From positions 1 through 7,590 of the forward strand of contig CASEDW010000139.1 of NCBI GenBank assembly GCA_949286775.1: a DNA stretch of 7,590 nt. Reading direction: 5' to 3'. The DNA is from an uncultured Eubacteriales bacterium. Its GTDB lineage: Bacteria; Bacillota; Clostridia; Lachnospirales; Lachnospiraceae. A model generated the notes under the pieces. The model searched no databases. It worked only from the letters and a program-made list of their open reading frames with translations, and was not told the DNA's origin. How positions within the stretch are numbered: position 1 is the stretch's first letter; the number at the start of each line of letters is the position of its first letter. Below, one piece after another: positions 5,680-7,590 of this stretch. Position numbers and translations under genes: made by a program.

Positions 5680-5706
5680 TGACATAGCGGCGTATCTTGT
5701 TATAGC
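5679..5706 (+). promoter_or_regulatory. Plus-strand promoter for ABC ATPase remnant
   Basis: TTGACA (5679-5684), a 16-nt spacer and TATAGC (5701-5706). The -35 is perfect and the -10 keeps TATA. It directs transcription toward the truncated ABC ATPase start at 5809 through a structured leader of about 95 nt. Confidence 0.55.
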
Positions 5707-5715
5707 TCTATGAAA

Positions 5716-5788
5716 GGGAAAGTTGACTTTCAGTTATATAGTCATTTAAACTTTCCCGCGCGTTATATTAACGGCGTACTGTCGCCGT
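5716..5788 (+). promoter_or_regulatory. Structured leader with two hairpins
   Basis: Hairpin one pairs GGGAAAGTT (5716-5724) with AACTTTCCC (5749-5757), 9 bp perfect, with a 24-nt loop. Hairpin two pairs ACGGCG (5771-5776) with CGCCGT (5783-5788), 6 bp perfect, loop TACTGT. They lie between the plus promoter and the GGAGGAG ribosome binding site at 5799-5805. Neither is followed by a T-run. They look like the intact regulatory leader of a transporter gene whose body is missing. Confidence 0.55.
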
Positions 5789-5808
5789 AAGATGTGACGG
5801 AGGAGATT

Positions 5809-5898
5809 ATGAAATTTATCATAGAGAATTTGTCGAAAAGTTTTGAGAAAAAAGTGGATATCTATAATGAAAAAGTACACTTCTCTAAAACAATTTAA
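5809..5898 (+). pseudogene. 5' remnant of an ABC transporter ATP-binding protein gene
   Basis: A 29-codon ORF with a very strong ribosome binding site (GGAGGAG, 5799-5805). Its first 15 residues, MKFIIENLSKSFEKK, match the typical first strand of ABC transporter ATPases, where V-L-x-x-I-x-F and then the Walker A motif would follow. Here the likeness stops after residue 15 or 16; the remaining codons (VDIYNEKVHF onward) are unrelated and end in TAA before any Walker A. No Walker A, signature or Walker B motif occurs in the next several hundred bases. This is most simply a deletion remnant that kept promoter, leader and start. A functional short peptide under the same leader is possible but less likely. 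Confidence 0.6.
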
Positions 5899-5912
5899 AA
5901 GAGTGTACTTTT
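5871..5912 (+). terminator. Long hairpin, possible bidirectional terminator
   Basis: AAAAGTACACT (5871-5881) pairs perfectly with AGTGTACTTTT (5902-5912), 11 bp, around a 20-nt loop that contains the stop codon of the truncated ABC ORF. The A-run on one arm and T-run on the other, with GTTATCT after, give terminator-like ends on both strands. The loop is longer than usual and the stem AT-rich, so termination strength is doubtful. Confidence 0.5.
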
Positions 5913-5940
5913 GTTATCTATGTAAATTTTAATAATTTTT

Positions 5941-6030
5941 AGGCGAAGACCTTCCGCATTAGAAAGCTGATCAGATCTTTCAATGCGGTGCCTTCATTTG
6001 ATTTGATGTTTAAATAATAGTATTCAAATG
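5941..6030. repeat. Pair of inverted-repeat hairpins in gene-poor DNA
   Basis: The first hairpin pairs CCGCATT (5954-5960) with AATGCGG (5982-5988) and GAAAG (5962-5966) with CTTTC (5977-5981), 12 bp with one bulged A; its loop region includes the palindrome CTGATCAG (5967-5974). Outer bases AGGC (5941-5944) could also pair with GCCT (5990-5993). The second pairs CATTTGA (5995-6001) with TCAAATG (6024-6030). No T-run follows either. They could be ends of a small mobile repeat, a structured RNA or a transcription-factor site. No coding region is supported between 5899 and 6140. Confidence 0.6.
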
Positions 6031-6140
6031 TGGACATTATATGAATCAATTAGAAAAATGCGGTAAATTTAAGAAAGAAAATATAAAATATTAACACGGA
6101 TGATTATAGTTAAGGTGTGTGAGTATAAGAAGGAGTTGAG

Positions 6141-6328
6141 ATGAGGTTTATTAGTAAAAAAATTACAACGCTGATTTTGTCACTATTATGCTTACATCAC
6201 TTGCCACTCTTTTGCTATTAAGAAGCGTAGAATATAAAAATAGCAGAGAAAAAAGCGGTTTTGTTCTTACTTGTTTAACTGCAATTTTTGTTTATATTGT
6301 TGTGATTTATAATGTTTTTATAGGATAA
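6141..6328 (+). pseudogene. Frameshifted small two-helix membrane protein
   Basis: From ATG 6141, with AAGGAG at 6129-6134, the frame reads MRFISKKITTLILSLL and then runs to a stop at 6219-6221. In the frame shifted by one base, from ATG 6188 to TAA 6326-6328, it continues as MLTSLATLLLLRSVEYKNSREK followed by GFVLTCLTAIFVYIVVIYNV, a clear membrane helix. Joined across a single missing base near 6177-6188 the product would be about 62 residues with two helices and a charged loop, a more sensible protein than either half. The alternative is that the 46-codon second frame is a small gene by itself, but it has no good ribosome binding site. The family is not recognised. Confidence 0.5.
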
Positions 6329-6360
6329 GCAGTTGCCCATTAATTGGAAAGTTGAATAAA

Positions 6361-6489
6361 ATGACAAATCTTAATATAAACGGACCTTTGAATGAGCGAA
6401 AAGCGGATATTCAAAATAAAAAGCAGATATTGGAAGCATGCTTATTGAAAAAGGTTGGAATTAGTATGATTGATGCAGCAATTATTTGA
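6361..6489 (+). CDS. Hypothetical 42-residue protein
   Basis: A 42-codon ORF 32 nt after the end of the small membrane-protein remnant, starting MTNLNINGPLNERK and ending VGISMIDAAII. GGAAAG, 9 nt before the ATG, is a weak ribosome binding site. It is hydrophilic and rich in Lys, Asn and Ile, with no signal peptide or membrane segment; residues 12-31 could form a helix. Its stop codon overlaps the -35 box of the next gene's promoter. It may be a real small protein, the N-terminal part of a truncated gene, or chance. I recognise no family. Confidence 0.4.
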   Translation: MTNLNINGPLNERKADIQNKKQILEACLLKKVGISMIDAAII

Positions 6490-6514
6490 ACAGGCTATTA
6501 AGACATGATATATT
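6486..6514 (+). promoter_or_regulatory. Promoter for acidic lipoprotein gene
   Basis: TTGAAC (6486-6491), a 17-nt spacer and TATATT (6509-6514). The start of transcription would fall near 6521, giving a short leader of about 35 nt with the AGGGAGG ribosome binding site at 6544-6550. Confidence 0.6.
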
Positions 6515-6556
6515 GTTTTTAGTTCAAATTGTTTTTTATGACTAGGGAGGATGATC

Positions 6557-7590
6557 ATGAAAAGAAAAATTACGGCGCTCGCTCTGATATTGGTGCTCGC
6601 GGCAGGGATGTCGTCTGTTACAGGCTGCGCAAAAAAACTGACACCGCAAAATCTGGCTCAGAATGTTGCTGCAAATCTTGAAAAAGCCACATCGCTTTCC
6701 ATGAATATGACCATGGATTTTGAGGCGGATTTCAGCGTGGAGGTTCAATCAGCCGAAGAAACTGTAAGTATGGGCATGAATATGGATGTAGATGTTGAGG
6801 CTACAGCTGATCCGGAAGCGGCTTATATGGCAGGAAGCATGGCTGTGTCTGTTTCAGGACAGAGGGAAGAATATGAGGTAGAAAGCTATCTTGTAGAGGA
6901 AGACGGAGAAACGGTTTCATATACACTTTCGAACGGCAATTATGTTCGTACAATTTCAGATGAAGACACTGAAGAAGCCTTTTTCCAAAAAAATATGTTT
7001 GAATGTATAGCAGACGGCGAAGCTGAAGCTACACTCGATGAAAAAACAGCATCTATTGACAACCGCAGCGTATTTGTTCTCAGAACAAAATTGAAGGGTG
7101 ATCTTTTGGAAGATGTTCTCGGACTGACAATGAGCGGAATGTTCGAGCAGGGCGAAGATGACATGGATGATCTGGAAGCAGACGTAACGGTATATGTTTT
7201 CGCCGATTCAATCCTTCCGGCGCGTGTAGAGATAAGCGGCGATGACATAGGCAGATATATTGCGGAATCAGTTAATACTGTGGGCGCAAACATGGAAGTC
7301 GGACGCTTCGATATCAACATGGAATACAAAGGATTCGATCAGATAGAAAAAATAGAAGTTCCTGCGGATGTGAAGGCAGGAGCATCTGATGCGTCTCAGG
7401 GAATCGTAGACGATGATATCTATGTTGATGGCGGAATAACTGATGACAGTAGCGATATATATGATGACTCACATGAAGATATCGCTGACATTGATGACGA
7501 TGCATATGTGGAAACAGATGATCAGGATGATGACGTGGATGACTTATTAGACGATACTGTTCCTTTAACTCCGAATGCAGACGGAAGCTA
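6557..7590 (+). CDS. Lipoprotein with acidic C-terminal tail (3' end at window edge)
   Basis: At least 344 codons, still open at the last base; the final two bases are TA, which may be the first two of a stop. ATG 6557 is preferred because AGGGAGG (6544-6550) is 6 nt upstream; the in-frame ATG at 6551 abuts that site. Residues 1-23 form a signal peptide and the lipobox VTGC places the lipidated Cys at 24. The body (about 30-280) alternates short strands with patterns such as SMNMTMDFEADFSV and VTVYVFADSILPARVEI, resembling LolA/LppX-like or DUF6612-like half-barrel lipoproteins of Clostridia; this is by eye and tentative. Residues 285-334 contain 25 Asp/Glu out of 50, a strongly acidic and probably disordered tail ending in VPLTPNADGS. 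Likely anchored outside the membrane; substrate unknown. It has its own promoter and no partner gene in view. Confidence 0.92.
   Translation, partial: MKRKITALALILVLAAGMSSVTGCAKKLTPQNLAQNVAANLEKATSLSMNMTMDFEADFSVEVQSAEETVSMGMNMDVDVEATADPEAAYMAGSMAVSVSGQREEYEVESYLVEEDGETVSYTLSNGNYVRTISDEDTEEAFFQKNMFECIADGEAEATLDEKTASIDNRSVFVLRTKLKGDLLEDVLGLTMSGMFEQGEDDMDDLEADVTVYVFADSILPARVEISGDDIGRYIAESVNTVGANMEVGRFDINMEYKGFDQIEKIEVPADVKAGASDASQGIVDDDIYVDGGITDDSSDIYDDSHEDIADIDDDAYVETDDQDDDVDDLLDDTVPLTPNADGS

Noticed and set aside
6041..6094. 17-codon ORF in the gene-poor region
   Set aside because: No ribosome binding site and AT-rich composition; likely chance.

Overview
The window looks like chromosomal DNA of a low-to-moderate-GC Gram-positive bacterium, most likely a gut Clostridia member of Lachnospiraceae type. 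This is inferred from strong AAAGGAG/AGGGAGG ribosome binding sites, two lipoproteins with Gram-positive style lipoboxes, a PepSY protein, and an M-box (ykoK-type) magnesium riboswitch. The genus cannot be fixed from the sequence alone.

Layout. Positions 1-122 are a leader with a two-stem hairpin. 123-1499 (+) is a complete lipoprotein with an internal duplication of beta-sandwich modules. It converges on 1615-4314 (-), an MgtA-type Mg2+-importing P-type ATPase; a GC-rich terminator lies between them. Upstream of mgtA is a leader of about 600 nt (4315-4959, -). In transcription order it carries a near-consensus promoter, an M-box riboswitch, an intrinsic terminator, a 22-codon ORF, a second intrinsic terminator, a 31-codon ORF that contains a sequence complementary to the mgtA Shine-Dalgarno, and then mgtA. 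4956-5567 (-) is a two-PepSY-domain protein that lacks the expected signal peptide and any Shine-Dalgarno. From about 5568 to 6540 the DNA looks like accessory or decaying sequence: a perfect 28-bp tandem repeat between divergent promoters, the start of an ABC-transporter ATPase gene that breaks off after about 15 codons, several strong hairpins, a frameshifted small membrane protein, and an unrecognised 42-codon ORF. 6557-7590 (+) is a second lipoprotein with a very acidic C-terminus; its stop codon lies at or beyond the window edge.

How the parts work together. The mgtA unit is the best understood: magnesium sufficiency sensed by the M-box should terminate transcription early, and magnesium starvation should allow readthrough. 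The sequence between the M-box terminator and mgtA suggests further checkpoints: a second terminator whose 5' arm can pair with the start of the 22-codon ORF, and a masked mgtA ribosome binding site that translation of the 31-codon ORF could open. This layered leader is the most interesting candidate system in the window. The mechanisms are inferred from complementarity only. The lipoproteins and the PepSY protein are envelope proteins with no evident functional link to mgtA.
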